Origin: Enterococcus pallens ATCC BAA-351
GTDB lineage: Bacteria > Bacillota > Bacilli > Lactobacillales > Enterococcaceae
DNA length: 64,000 bases
Direction of reading: 5' to 3'
Assembly: GCF_000407485.1 (NCBI RefSeq)
Contig: NZ_ASWD01000007.1
Location: forward strand, 62,001-126,000
A model generated the notes under the pieces. It saw nothing but the letters and a program-made list of their open reading frames with translations. It had not been told where the DNA came from and searched no databases. The position numbers and the translations under genes were made by a program. Positions 1 through 6,780 of this stretch are shown piece by piece. Numbering within the stretch: position 1 is the first letter of the stretch; each line of letters begins with the position of its first letter.

Positions 1-144
1 ATTGATGATAATTCTCCAGATTTATATGCCTTAAGGAAACTTATTGAGTTGAACAACGAAAATATTTACCCGAATCTTAATTCTCCTGTATCCTCTGGAG
101 ATTTAGATAATCCTAGTGATGCTCTTTCAGATTTCTTGAAGTGA
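1..144 (+). CDS. C-terminal 47 residues of an unknown protein (partial)
   Basis: An open frame enters from the left edge in frame 1 and ends at a TGA followed 14 bases later by a hairpin terminator. The visible tail is acidic and polar and ends in S-D-F-L-K. I do not recognise the family. It is transcribed rightward, against the leftward early phage genes, so it is either a separately transcribed cargo (moron) gene of the element or a gene near its other end. Confidence 0.6.
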   Translation: MDDNSPDLYALRKLIELNNENIYPNLNSPVSSGDLDNPSDALSDFLK

Positions 145-157
145 TATCTTACTCCTC

Positions 158-188
158 AGCGTTCAACGTAATGGTTGAACGCTTTTTA
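158..188 (+). terminator. Rho-independent terminator
   Basis: AGCGTTCAAC pairs with GTTGAACGCT around a 6-base loop and is followed by a T run. It closes the partial rightward gene at the window start. Confidence 0.85.
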
Positions 189-298
189 TTTTTCTTGATG
201 GTTCGCTCAGTCTTTACTAAATTTATTAAAACAATTGTATTTATTAGCATTATTAATAGATTCATACTTTTTTCTCCTTTCAAGCGTCGGTTAGTGGA

Positions 299-502
299 CT
301 AGCAATATATCCAATCTTGCTTTCCCTTCGGTCGCTCTTCAGCAGTATATTTTACAAATACATAAACACCCTCGATCCGTCCTTGATACCACTGGACTTG
401 GCTGTCTTGTATACTGAAGCCCTTGTTCAGATACTCAGAAATAATTGACTGAAGTTCTTTGGCTGATGCTTCATTCAATATTTCTACTTTTACCTCACTC
501 AT
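299..502 (-). CDS. Small phage protein, DUF1737-like
   Basis: 67 residues. The pattern of an N-terminal strand, a helix ending in E-Y-L-N-K-G-F and then a strand ending V-Y-V-F-V-K-Y resembles the small DUF1737 fold found in phage and bacterial hypotheticals. That assignment is by eye only. It is the last visible gene of the leftward early operon, just downstream of the 33-residue membrane ORF, with a purine-rich GAGGCGGA before its ATG. Function unknown. Confidence 0.55.
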   Translation of the reverse strand: MSEVKVEILNEASAKELQSIISEYLNKGFSIQDSQVQWYQGRIEGVYVFVKYTAEERPKGKQDWIYC

Positions 503-508
503 TCCGCC

Positions 509-610
509 TCATTCCCTTTCATTCCTTATATCATCGATCTTGCCGCCAACAATGGCTGTGTAAACAATGAAACTCACTATGAAAATTAGTACAACGATAA
601 AAAGTTTCAT
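509..610 (-). CDS. Tiny membrane protein (33 aa), translationally coupled
   Basis: A 33-codon ORF whose ATG overlaps the TGA of the upstream DUF1642-like gene (ATGA). Residues about 2-22 form one hydrophobic helix (L-F-I-V-V-L-I-F-I-V-S-F), followed by a short charged tail ending R-N-E-R-E. The coupling, the helix and its place in a tight phage operon support a real gene. Function unknown; small phage membrane peptides of this kind are often toxic or exclusion-related, but nothing here shows that. Confidence 0.55.
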   Translation of the reverse strand: MKLFIVVLIFIVSFIVYTAIVGGKIDDIRNERE

Positions 611-1137
611 TCCGCCACCTCCACTGGTTCGACTGTGCCGCCTGTGATACTTGCTATCCGATCAGCTTCACTCTTTGCATCAAATTTCATAATTCCATCT
701 TTTTCATGAGGCGATATCAAACAACCTCTACCATGAAATTCAATAAAATAGCCATTGCCTACTTTCACTCGGTACTTAGATTCAACATCATAGCCATACT
801 GAAAAGCGTTAATGAATCGGTATGGATTCTCAAAGGACCATTCTAGAATTTGTTCTTTAGGCCAAGATGAACAAATATGGAACAATCCATGATAGGCATC
901 CACGCCACTTTGTTCTTCTTTATTACAGAAATCCAAGAATTCCTTCATGTAAGGCGGTACTTTTACTTTCCCTGGTTCAGTCAAATCACCAACCATTTTT
1001 TCAACTTCTCCAAAAAACTTATACATTAGAGTCTGAAGATAATCCGCTCGATCATCATCGCTGACATCCGTAAAATCAAGTTTTCTTATCATTTTTCTAT
1101 TGGATTCAATCCAGTTAAGTAATCCCTGTTTATTCAT
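607..1137 (-). CDS. DUF1642-like phage protein
   Basis: 176 residues. The centre has the DUF1642 pattern: K-V-P-P-Y-M-K-E-F-L-D-F followed by a Trp/Phe-rich segment and a Y-G-Y-D-V-E-S-K-Y-R-V-K-V strand that ends the domain. A C-terminal G-N-G-Y-F-I-E-F segment then gives a short extra domain. DUF1642 proteins are common in the early regions of Firmicutes phages and have no assigned role. The gene is in the leftward early operon and its stop codon overlaps the start of the next small gene. Confidence 0.65.
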   Translation of the reverse strand: MNKQGLLNWIESNRKMIRKLDFTDVSDDDRADYLQTLMYKFFGEVEKMVGDLTEPGKVKVPPYMKEFLDFCNKEEQSGVDAYHGLFHICSSWPKEQILEWSFENPYRFINAFQYGYDVESKYRVKVGNGYFIEFHGRGCLISPHEKDGIMKFDAKSEADRIASITGGTVEPVEVAE

Positions 1138-1166
1138 TCAATCATTCCTTTCCTTCAAATGCTGAG

Positions 1167-1451
1167 TTAAACAACTACTTCTAAATAATTCTGAATGCTA
1201 TGTTCAAAAATGAACTTCTTTTGTTTGCTTCTCGGATTGATGTTGATCATCCATACAGGAAAGTTTTGAAATGACATAAAGCCAGTTAGAAGAGTTGTTC
1301 CACTCACATCAAATCTAGTAAATGCTTGAGTAAGCTCTTCCACCTCAGAAACATTAAATTCGGTTATATAAATAGCTTTAACTGTTTTTTTGCCTTTCAA
1401 TGCCCAATGATTACCAGTAACTTTCATATCTATCCAATCTGAGTAATCCAT
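1167..1451 (-). CDS. Hypothetical phage protein (94 aa)
   Basis: I do not recognise the family. It is a soluble-looking alpha/beta protein with an aromatic N terminus (M-D-Y-S-D-W-I-D) and no membrane segment. Its ATG directly follows the TAA of the upstream acidic gene, so the two are translated together. It is a member of the leftward early operon. Confidence 0.6.
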   Translation of the reverse strand: MDYSDWIDMKVTGNHWALKGKKTVKAIYITEFNVSEVEELTQAFTRFDVSGTTLLTGFMSFQNFPVWMININPRSKQKKFIFEHSIQNYLEVVV

Positions 1452-1721
1452 TTATTCGGCTTCCTCGCTTTCAAATATTTCTTTGTATTGGTACTGGTCA
1501 AGTGGAGCATACTTTGAATACTCTTCCATTTCCTCTTCTGCGAAAACGTAAGCAGCATCGATGTCTTCAGTTGTTTCGTACAGATCGCTATCATACATAT
1601 CTTCTGTGTACTTAACTAATTCATCAATATCAGGTTTTTCAGCAACATAGATTGGATATGTCACATCTGGCGTTCCAGGAACTATTCCTTCGTAATACAA
1701 CTTATATCCTTTGATTTTCAT
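1452..1721 (-). CDS. Strongly acidic small phage protein (89 aa)
   Basis: About 25 of 89 residues are Asp or Glu, against 7 Lys and no Arg, with many Tyr. The acidic residues dominate the second half (E-E-E-M-E-E-Y, E-S-E-E-A-E). No family is recognised. It is adjacent to the next gene without a gap. Its composition is that of some DNA-mimic or anti-restriction proteins, but composition alone does not prove such a role. Confidence 0.6.
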   Translation of the reverse strand: MKIKGYKLYYEGIVPGTPDVTYPIYVAEKPDIDELVKYTEDMYDSDLYETTEDIDAAYVFAEEEMEEYSKYAPLDQYQYKEIFESEEAE

Positions 1722-1751
1722 CTTTACCTCTCCATTCTGTTAAACTGGTGG

Positions 1752-1964
1752 TTAGTTGCCTAGAACCTTGTAACAATCATCCCAAATCACATCAGAAACG
1801 CCTTTAAAAATTGGGCTTTCACCACTTACTGATTCCAAATTATCGCCTTCATAATGAGCGTCCACCCAGCCAATCCAGCCTTTTTTAAAGACTTTGCGCA
1901 TGGTTCCCCAATCTTCCCAGTAAACGTCCTTAATTATCTCAATTTTTACTTTTTTATTTTTCAT
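1752..1964 (-). CDS. Hypothetical phage protein (70 aa)
   Basis: A 70-residue protein with a lysine-rich start (M-K-N-K-K-V-K-I-E-I-I-K) and several Trp. The pattern suggests a small beta-barrel such as an SH3-like fold, but no family is recognised. It has a good ribosome site (AAGGAGAT) before the ATG and sits in the leftward early operon. Confidence 0.55.
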   Translation of the reverse strand: MKNKKVKIEIIKDVYWEDWGTMRKVFKKGWIGWVDAHYEGDNLESVSGESPIFKGVSDVIWDDCYKVLGN

Positions 1965-1990
1965 GCTTATCTCCTTTGACAGTTAATCAT

Positions 1991-2428
1991 CTAAAGCCAA
2001 CGGACCCACCTCTGTTTATCAGTTGTCGGGTGCTTATCTTGTCGAGGTCGACTGGGACAATTCCAACTTCTACCCTTTACCTCTGCATCATACTGCCACC
2101 CAGCAGCCTTTAAACTAGCTCCGGTCTCTTCATCCAATATATAAGTGATTGCTCTTTTGTAGCCCATCTCCTTAGCAATGCGGGCAATTCTGCTATAAAG
2201 AAAACTGCAGGCATTATAGGTCCCATCGGTGCAGCAGCGCACAACCTCAATCGTTTCACCATCATCGATGCCTCTCGCTTTTGGACGCGCAGCTTGGACT
2301 ACTCCAATGGTCTTGCCATCTTTGACTGCTGCTAATCTAAATTTATCTCTATACACAGGTGGATGATGTCTGTGTAGTGACTCTACAAAAGCATTGGCTT
2401 CTTTTAGTTCAATTGGTCTTGCTAACAG
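1991..2428 (-). CDS. XF1762-family phage protein, probable CTG start
   Basis: The protein has the XF1762 family pattern, a GNAT-like domain in phages: L-K-E-A-N-A-F-V near the start, H-R-H-H-P-P-V, a central R-C-C-T-D-G-T-Y-N-A-C-S-F-L-Y segment, M-G-Y-K-R-A-I-T-Y, then G-A-S-L-K-A-A-G-W. The first in-frame ATG (2356) would cut off the conserved H-R-H-H motif. The frame is open back to a stop at 2429-2431, and the only near-start codons are CTG (2428) or ATT. CTG lies 7 bases after AGGTG. A start-codon mutation or a small frameshift is the alternative. Function unknown. Confidence 0.6.
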   Translation of the reverse strand: MLARPIELKEANAFVESLHRHHPPVYRDKFRLAAVKDGKTIGVVQAARPKARGIDDGETIEVVRCCTDGTYNACSFLYSRIARIAKEMGYKRAITYILDEETGASLKAAGWQYDAEVKGRSWNCPSRPRQDKHPTTDKQRWVRWL

Positions 2429-2464
2429 TTAATCTCACCTGCCTTCTTTCCCTACTTTCCTTGT

Positions 2465-2689
2465 TTAACTAACTGGTAGTTTTTCGACTCTTATAGAGTA
2501 TTGACACCCATTATCTTCCCAAGAAGCAGATGCACCGTTCTCATAGGTTACAGTCACTTCAAGGCCTCTTGCTCTTGCTGCTTCATAATCAGAATTGAAT
2601 TGGCTCATTGCCTTTTTTTCCGAGCTATACAAATCTGGATAAGCTAAATCATCATTAGGCGTTGTATCATAGGCCCAAACATGTTTCAT
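2465..2689 (-). CDS. Hypothetical phage protein (74 aa)
   Basis: No family recognised. It begins M-K-H-V-W-A-Y-D, has a central amphipathic helix rich in Ala/Arg and a C-terminal beta segment (Y-S-I-R-V-E-K). No membrane segment or Cys pair is seen. A ribosome site (AAAGGAG) precedes the ATG. Part of the leftward early operon. Confidence 0.55.
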   Translation of the reverse strand: MKHVWAYDTTPNDDLAYPDLYSSEKKAMSQFNSDYEAARARGLEVTVTYENGASASWEDNGCQYSIRVEKLPVS

Positions 2690-2722
2690 TGGTTTACTCC
2701 TTTCTTTCGGTCATTACTGGAA

Positions 2723-3202
2723 CTACGCTGACCCCATTTGTAAGCCAAAGTATACTTTTTCAATCCCATCATAATCATCAATTCTATATTCGAAGTTATC
2801 AGGTATTTCCACTACTTTTAGGTTCGAGTATTTTCCACTCGCCAAAGCTCCAAGCGTTTCTACTGCTTTAACTAACTCGGGCTCAGTTCTCTTTTTATCG
2901 TCATAACTATAGTCCAAGTCCTTCTCATCATACTTATCATCACTTGAATAATATTGTTCAGAAGTAACAGTGTAACTATCTACCTCCGGATCTATTTGAA
3001 AATAACTAACATGTTCCATCAATCCAATTGGCTCAAAATCACCCTTCATTCGTGAATAGGTATAAATAGTCTCACCATCAGAATCATAGTTAATTTTACA
3101 AACATAAGGAAAAACAGTGATTCCTTTTAACTCAAAAATCTTCATCATAGCTGCATGAGATAGCCCAAAACCGCCATAACATTTATTCAGTACAATTTTC
3201 AT
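2723..3202 (-). CDS. Hypothetical phage protein (159 aa), acidic
   Basis: The start M-K-I-V-L-N-K-C-Y-G-G-F-G-L-S is a distinctive motif I associate with uncharacterised phage early proteins. The middle is strongly acidic (S-S-D-D-K-Y-D-E-K-D-L-D), and the tail has a compact F-E-Y-R-I-D-D-Y-D-G-I-E-K segment. No catalytic motif is evident. It has its own intergenic space on both sides but remains collinear with the leftward early genes. Confidence 0.6.
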   Translation of the reverse strand: MKIVLNKCYGGFGLSHAAMMKIFELKGITVFPYVCKINYDSDGETIYTYSRMKGDFEPIGLMEHVSYFQIDPEVDSYTVTSEQYYSSDDKYDEKDLDYSYDDKKRTEPELVKAVETLGALASGKYSNLKVVEIPDNFEYRIDDYDGIEKVYFGLQMGSA

Positions 3203-3264
3203 ACAATTACCTCCAGTCCATACTTTCTTCCTTGATGACCCTCAAAATTTATAAAGCAAGAAAT

Positions 3265-3489
3265 TTAGACAATTTCCTCATACTTTTTGTCTCCAAGCAA
3301 CCTCACAATGTGGCCCTGATCAGTGACTAATACATTAATTTGTTCCCCACCTTCGTCAATACAACTTCCCAAGCATTGTGCTCGATTTTTATTATTATGA
3401 GTAAAGTGGCAGAAGGACCATCCTTTTCTATCGCACAGAAGTTCAAAAGCTTTCTTCTTAGTTGCGTAATCTAATACAGGATTACTCAT
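3265..3489 (-). CDS. Hypothetical phage protein (74 aa)
   Basis: A small soluble protein with three Cys, two of them in C-L-G-S-C, and a Trp/His-rich centre (W-S-F-C-H-F-T-H). Metal binding is possible but unproven. Its ATG overlaps the stop of the upstream recU-like gene by 4 bases, so the two are translationally coupled. It may act with the resolvase. Confidence 0.55.
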   Translation of the reverse strand: MSNPVLDYATKKKAFELLCDRKGWSFCHFTHNNKNRAQCLGSCIDEGGEQINVLVTDQGHIVRLLGDKKYEEIV

Positions 3490-4007
3490 ACATTTCGCTC
3501 CTCTTGTTTTATGAAATGAAGAAAATCAATATAACCAGGCGTTGGAACTTGATACTCTTCTACTAGTTCAGATTCTAGTAAATACTGACGGCCGAAAAGC
3601 TCTTTCATCTGTTTCCAATCACCCCAAGGAATAAATGCTGCGGTCTTTCCTATCATGCAGCAAACTCCCACTAATGCTCCCATCTCCTCATAAATATCTA
3701 GGCAGGCGGCTTGATTGCCAGTAACTACTGATTTCTTAATTCGGTCTTTTGATGTGAACTTTGCTTCAAAGACTAACGCACGCCCTCCATGAACGGTTCC
3801 TTTGTAATCTGGTTGAGCATTCCCAGTAAACCAGCCAGTGAAAGTATTATCTTTATTTATCCTCTTTACACGGAAAGGTTCTGGTGTTTTTTCTATCATT
3901 GCTAATCCTTTATTTCGGTAATACCAACACGCTTGATCAATTAGGCGTTCAAATAATTGTCCTTGATCATTACTCATTCTGTTTCTAAAATTTCTCGAAT
4001 ATGCCAT
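3486..4007 (-). CDS. RecU-like Holliday junction resolvase (phage type)
   Basis: 173 residues, within the usual RecU range. The N-terminal G-Q-L-F-E-R-L-I and the following Y-Y helix match the RecU start. The PD-(D/E)XK-type core is seen as Q-P-D-Y-K-G, then L-V-F-E-A-K-F-T, with the later Q-A-A-C-L helix. It would cut four-way junctions made during recombination or replication of phage DNA. It lies directly downstream of the HUH initiator gene (13-bp gap) and has a clear AAGGAG site. The context suggests it resolves replication intermediates. Confidence 0.8.
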   Translation of the reverse strand: MAYSRNFRNRMSNDQGQLFERLIDQACWYYRNKGLAMIEKTPEPFRVKRINKDNTFTGWFTGNAQPDYKGTVHGGRALVFEAKFTSKDRIKKSVVTGNQAACLDIYEEMGALVGVCCMIGKTAAFIPWGDWKQMKELFGRQYLLESELVEEYQVPTPGYIDFLHFIKQEERNV

Positions 4008-4020
4008 AATTTCTCCTTCA

Positions 4021-4842
4021 TCATCCCGATTCGTATTGCATCAACTCAAATTCTATATACCAACCGGATTCCTTAATATGTTTGATACGTGGTTGCGATA
4101 ACAAACGGTGTTGGGGAAACTTTGCTAACAGCTCTTCCTCACCATCATCGTTAGATAAAGCAACTCTTTCTAGTTTTCTAATAGACCATTTATGATCGTT
4201 AATGGATTGGGTTGGTTTCTTTAGATTCCTACTTGCTGACCATCTTTTCTTAGATTTCTTCCACTGACGGTTTTCCCATTGTTCTTGATTGGTCAAATAG
4301 TTAGTTAACTCTTGCAATCCATTAGAGTTGGGCTGAACTAACCTTGCTTGAGTACGTCCTAGTGGAATTCTTTTTCTACCAACTGACCAGCAAGATTCTA
4401 CATCATCACGACTAGGCCCTGAACTGATAATGGCATGGTGATGAATCCTTTTTATATATCCCGTTTCATCACTAAATTGATACGAGGTGAACCATATATA
4501 TTTCAATTCATAACCATGCTTCTTGTACAGCCTGCTTAATTTATCCAGAGTATTCCTTTGATGTTTCATTGCATCTGCAGGTGTTGCTGGCAAGTACTCA
4601 TTTGAATAGGTGAACGTTAGGTAATAATCACCTTTACCAAAATTCTCATAGATCAGCCAACCTGCATACTTTCGACTTTTTTTATTATTCCATGTGACCT
4701 GGGCTGGCCGGGGAAGTTGTTGCTTTCTGGCCTTTCTTTTCTCCTTACTCCTCAATTCCTGATTAATAGTTCTCATATATATTGACACATGCTTATAAGG
4801 TCCAGCTTCTACTCGCTTCTCCCTGACAAAAGTTTTACTCAT
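4021..4842 (-). CDS. HUH-superfamily rolling-circle replication initiator
   Basis: The protein carries the three marks of HUH replication endonucleases: motif 1 Y-L-T-F-T-Y-S, motif 2 H-H-H-A-I-I (the metal-binding His-hydrophobic-His), and motif 3 with a Tyr in L-T-N-Y-L-T-N-Q, the likely nicking residue. By family knowledge it would nick one strand at an origin and stay linked to the 5' end. The frame is open up to a TTG at 4923; I chose the ATG at 4842 because the protein looks complete from there, but its ribosome site is weak. Two dyads lie just upstream and may be its target. Confidence 0.75.
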   Translation of the reverse strand: MSKTFVREKRVEAGPYKHVSIYMRTINQELRSKEKRKARKQQLPRPAQVTWNNKKSRKYAGWLIYENFGKGDYYLTFTYSNEYLPATPADAMKHQRNTLDKLSRLYKKHGYELKYIWFTSYQFSDETGYIKRIHHHAIISSGPSRDDVESCWSVGRKRIPLGRTQARLVQPNSNGLQELTNYLTNQEQWENRQWKKSKKRWSASRNLKKPTQSINDHKWSIRKLERVALSNDDGEEELLAKFPQHRLLSQPRIKHIKESGWYIEFELMQYESG

Positions 4843-4906
4843 ATAACTACCACTCTTCTTAATAATCTTTATACGGGTTAAGTTAGGACTATTTACAAGG
4901 ACGACA

Positions 4907-4928
4907 AAACGTTGATAAACCAACGTTT
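4907..4928. repeat. Inverted repeat upstream of the HUH initiator
   Basis: AAACGTTG and CAACGTTT flank a 6-base centre, giving perfect 8-bp arms. It lies between the ATG chosen for the HUH gene and the larger dyad at 4943. It could be an autoregulatory operator or part of a replication origin. Confidence 0.6.
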
Positions 4929-4942
4929 ACTTTGTAAATTAG

Positions 4943-4990
4943 CTCCAAAAGTGGTATAATTAGTTATCGGATTAATTATCACTTTTGGAG
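4943..4990. repeat. 48-bp dyad, candidate nicking origin
   Basis: CTCCAAAAGTG (4943-4953) pairs with CACTTTTGGAG (4980-4990). A second inner pair, ATAATTA (4956-4962) and TAATTAT (4973-4979), leaves a 10-base loop GTTATCGGAT. No T run follows directly, so a terminator is less likely. A long extrudable cruciform next to an HUH initiator gene is the form expected of a double-strand origin. The nick site itself cannot be read from the sequence. Confidence 0.5.
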
Positions 4991-5042
4991 TTCATCATTT
5001 TCTTGATGGGCTTCTTTTTTTCTAAAAATGTACAAAAGAAAA

Positions 5043-5070
5043 AGCAGCATGAACACACACTGCTTTATTA
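5043..5070 (-). terminator. Terminator after the DUF2303-like gene
   Basis: On the minus strand AAAGCAG and CTGCTTT pair around a 12-base loop, followed by TTCTTTT. It separates the DUF2303-like gene from the HUH initiator region. Confidence 0.65.
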
Positions 5071-5074
5071 AGTT

Positions 5075-5824
5075 TTAAGCAATCACTGTTAGCTTGTTTT
5101 CATCAATAAGAGCCTTCAAGCCAGCTTCCAGATATTCTTTGATAGAATCTTTAGCATGGTATCTCCACAAGCCTCCGTCTGATTCGAACAAGGCACATTC
5201 GCCATCTTCATTAATACGGAAGATAAACTGGCTGATTGGCTGTTCCACTTCTAGGAATGTTCGATAAGGTCTTAAGTCTGCCGGACTAGGGACTTTCCCG
5301 TCTCCAACACTTGCTGCTCCTGTGCGAACAGTAGCTACTTGCGAGACTCCGTTATCTCTTAAATCAGAACTGTCCTCTAATCTAATTGCACTAGCGAATT
5401 CCATGATTGCTTCCGCATCAGGAGTTCTATCAAACAAAGACATCATGTTAATTTTGAATCTCTCTTGGTCCAAAAAGCGGCCATAAGGAAACTCATTTAA
5501 TTCCGCGCAAGTTTCAATCAAACTTTCCCGTTTTCGATCACCATTTAGTCGTCCGTATACTTTTACCTTAGTCGGACTTTCTACATGCACCAGTAATTCA
5601 TCAGGCTCGTCAATTATTTCCTGATCGAACTTAGATACTAGATATTGAATCAAACCTGTTAGCGAGGTAACTACTAAGGTAGATGCATAGCGTATGGGAA
5701 ATAGTTCTTTAAGATCGGCTTTGTTGCGGTCATAAAAGGTTTGGTCATCTTCTTTATAGATAACCCTCTGACCTTCGCTTAACTTGACTCCATACTGAAT
5801 TGCGTCTTTAATGTTTTCTGACAT
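5075..5824 (-). CDS. DUF2303-like phage protein (YfdQ type)
   Basis: 249 residues. The C-terminal half has P-Y-R-T-F-L-E-V-E-Q-P-I-S-Q-F-I-F-R-I, which I match to the signature of DUF2303 proteins found in phage replication and recombination regions. The protein looks soluble and has no obvious nuclease or ATPase motif. It follows the 'replication terminator'-type gene by 11 bases and ends at its own hairpin terminator. Its role is unknown; location suggests DNA replication or recombination. Confidence 0.65.
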   Translation of the reverse strand: MSENIKDAIQYGVKLSEGQRVIYKEDDQTFYDRNKADLKELFPIRYASTLVVTSLTGLIQYLVSKFDQEIIDEPDELLVHVESPTKVKVYGRLNGDRKRESLIETCAELNEFPYGRFLDQERFKINMMSLFDRTPDAEAIMEFASAIRLEDSSDLRDNGVSQVATVRTGAASVGDGKVPSPADLRPYRTFLEVEQPISQFIFRINEDGECALFESDGGLWRYHAKDSIKEYLEAGLKALIDENKLTVIA

Positions 5825-5835
5825 ATTATTTCCTC

Positions 5836-6258
5836 CTAATTACTTTTTCTTTGTTTGAAGTCAACAATTTCTGTTTTATCGGACTTCTCTAATTCTTCAA
5901 CTGATTGTCCAGTGTCTGTTTTGATAGTCATATCATCAGGATCAATAAACATTTGTCCCTTGGCACCTGACTTTAATTCTGCAGCTTCCAAATAGCCTGT
6001 ATGGTCGTTCCTTCCAAATAGAACTTTCGTAGTAGTTTCTTCACGTGGAACGATTTTTGATTGACTGGAGCAACTAAGTACCATTAACTCTCTTTCCTTG
6101 TCAGGTATCATGTCTATTTTCAATGTTACTGATCTCTTCTTGGTAGGATCAGTGTTTTTGTCTAAGATGTTTTCCATGACGTTTTTCATCTCATATTCAA
6201 ATTTTTCTTGTAAAGCGCCTCCGTTTAGCGTAGATAAATTCAAATCAATGTTTTCCAT
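5836..6258 (-). CDS. Phage 'replication terminator protein' family member
   Basis: 140 residues. The start (N-L-S-T-L-N-G-G-A-L-Q-E-K-F) and the central T-D-P-T-K-K-R-S-V-T-L-K-I segment match small Firmicutes phage proteins that databases name replication terminator protein. The name is inherited and not a proven function. It is upstream of the DUF2303-like gene in the same leftward operon, and the two commonly occur together in phages as far as I know. Confidence 0.65.
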   Translation of the reverse strand: MENIDLNLSTLNGGALQEKFEYEMKNVMENILDKNTDPTKKRSVTLKIDMIPDKERELMVLSCSSQSKIVPREETTTKVLFGRNDHTGYLEAAELKSGAKGQMFIDPDDMTIKTDTGQSVEELEKSDKTEIVDFKQRKSN

Positions 6259-6329
6259 CTGTTTCTCCTTCCTCCTTTCGTGGTATACTTTGAAAAGGTA
6301 TTAATGTTAGTCTGATTACTTGGCGGTGG

Positions 6330-6575
6330 TCAGACTTTTTTTATATCAAAAATCAAACTGAAGTTTGATTCTATGATCGATACTAACTTTTTATACTGTT
6401 CATCGGTCGCTATGAAGAAAAAGGATAGCTCTCTGTCTTCATCACTAGAGAAGGAATCATCTTCAATTTCTGCATTCGTTTCGAATCGATCCCAAAGAAT
6501 ATTTTTTACTTTTGATATTGATGACTTCATAAATTTTCTTTCAACGTTTATGGTTAAGCATTGTTTTTTGAGCAT
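6330..6575 (-). CDS. Hypothetical small phage protein
   Basis: No family recognised. The frame is open to 6593, but an ATG at 6575 has a better-spaced GGAG upstream and reduces the overlap with the preceding membrane gene, so I chose it. The centre is acidic (D-D-S-F-S-S-D-E-D-R-E) and the rest is alpha/beta-like. It ends before a short gap and the 'replication terminator' gene. Confidence 0.45.
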   Translation of the reverse strand: MLKKQCLTINVERKFMKSSISKVKNILWDRFETNAEIEDDSFSSDEDRELSFFFIATDEQYKKLVSIIESNFSLIFDIKKV

Positions 6576-6780
6576 GATTCGTTTCTCCATCATCTTTATA
6601 TTTTCTCACTCGATACTGCCACCCCTGCCGCTGTTCAATTAACAACAACTCGCCGATGACCCACCCTAACCAAATCGGCACCCCAATCCTTACTAAAACT
6701 TGGAAGTCTTGAATTGATAAGCCACCTATTAGAATGATTAAGCTTACTATCAATAGAAAACATCTTGTTGTGTACCTCAA
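6541..6780 (-). CDS. Small membrane protein (79 aa), TTG start
   Basis: Two hydrophobic helices are visible, about residues 7-22 (C-F-L-L-I-V-S-L-I-I-L-I-G) and 28-46 (V-L-V-R-I-G-V-P-I-W-L-G-W-V-I-G), followed by a charged cytoplasmic-looking tail. It starts with TTG inside the stop region of the antirepressor gene, with GGAGG 7 bases upstream, so translation is coupled. Function unknown. Confidence 0.5.
   Translation of the reverse strand: MRYTTRCFLLIVSLIILIGGLSIQDFQVLVRIGVPIWLGWVIGELLLIEQRQGWQYRVRKYKDDGETNHAQKTMLNHKR

Noticed and set aside
158-188. CRISPR or tandem array signal
   Set aside because: Only a single terminator hairpin. No regularly spaced repeats were found anywhere in the window.
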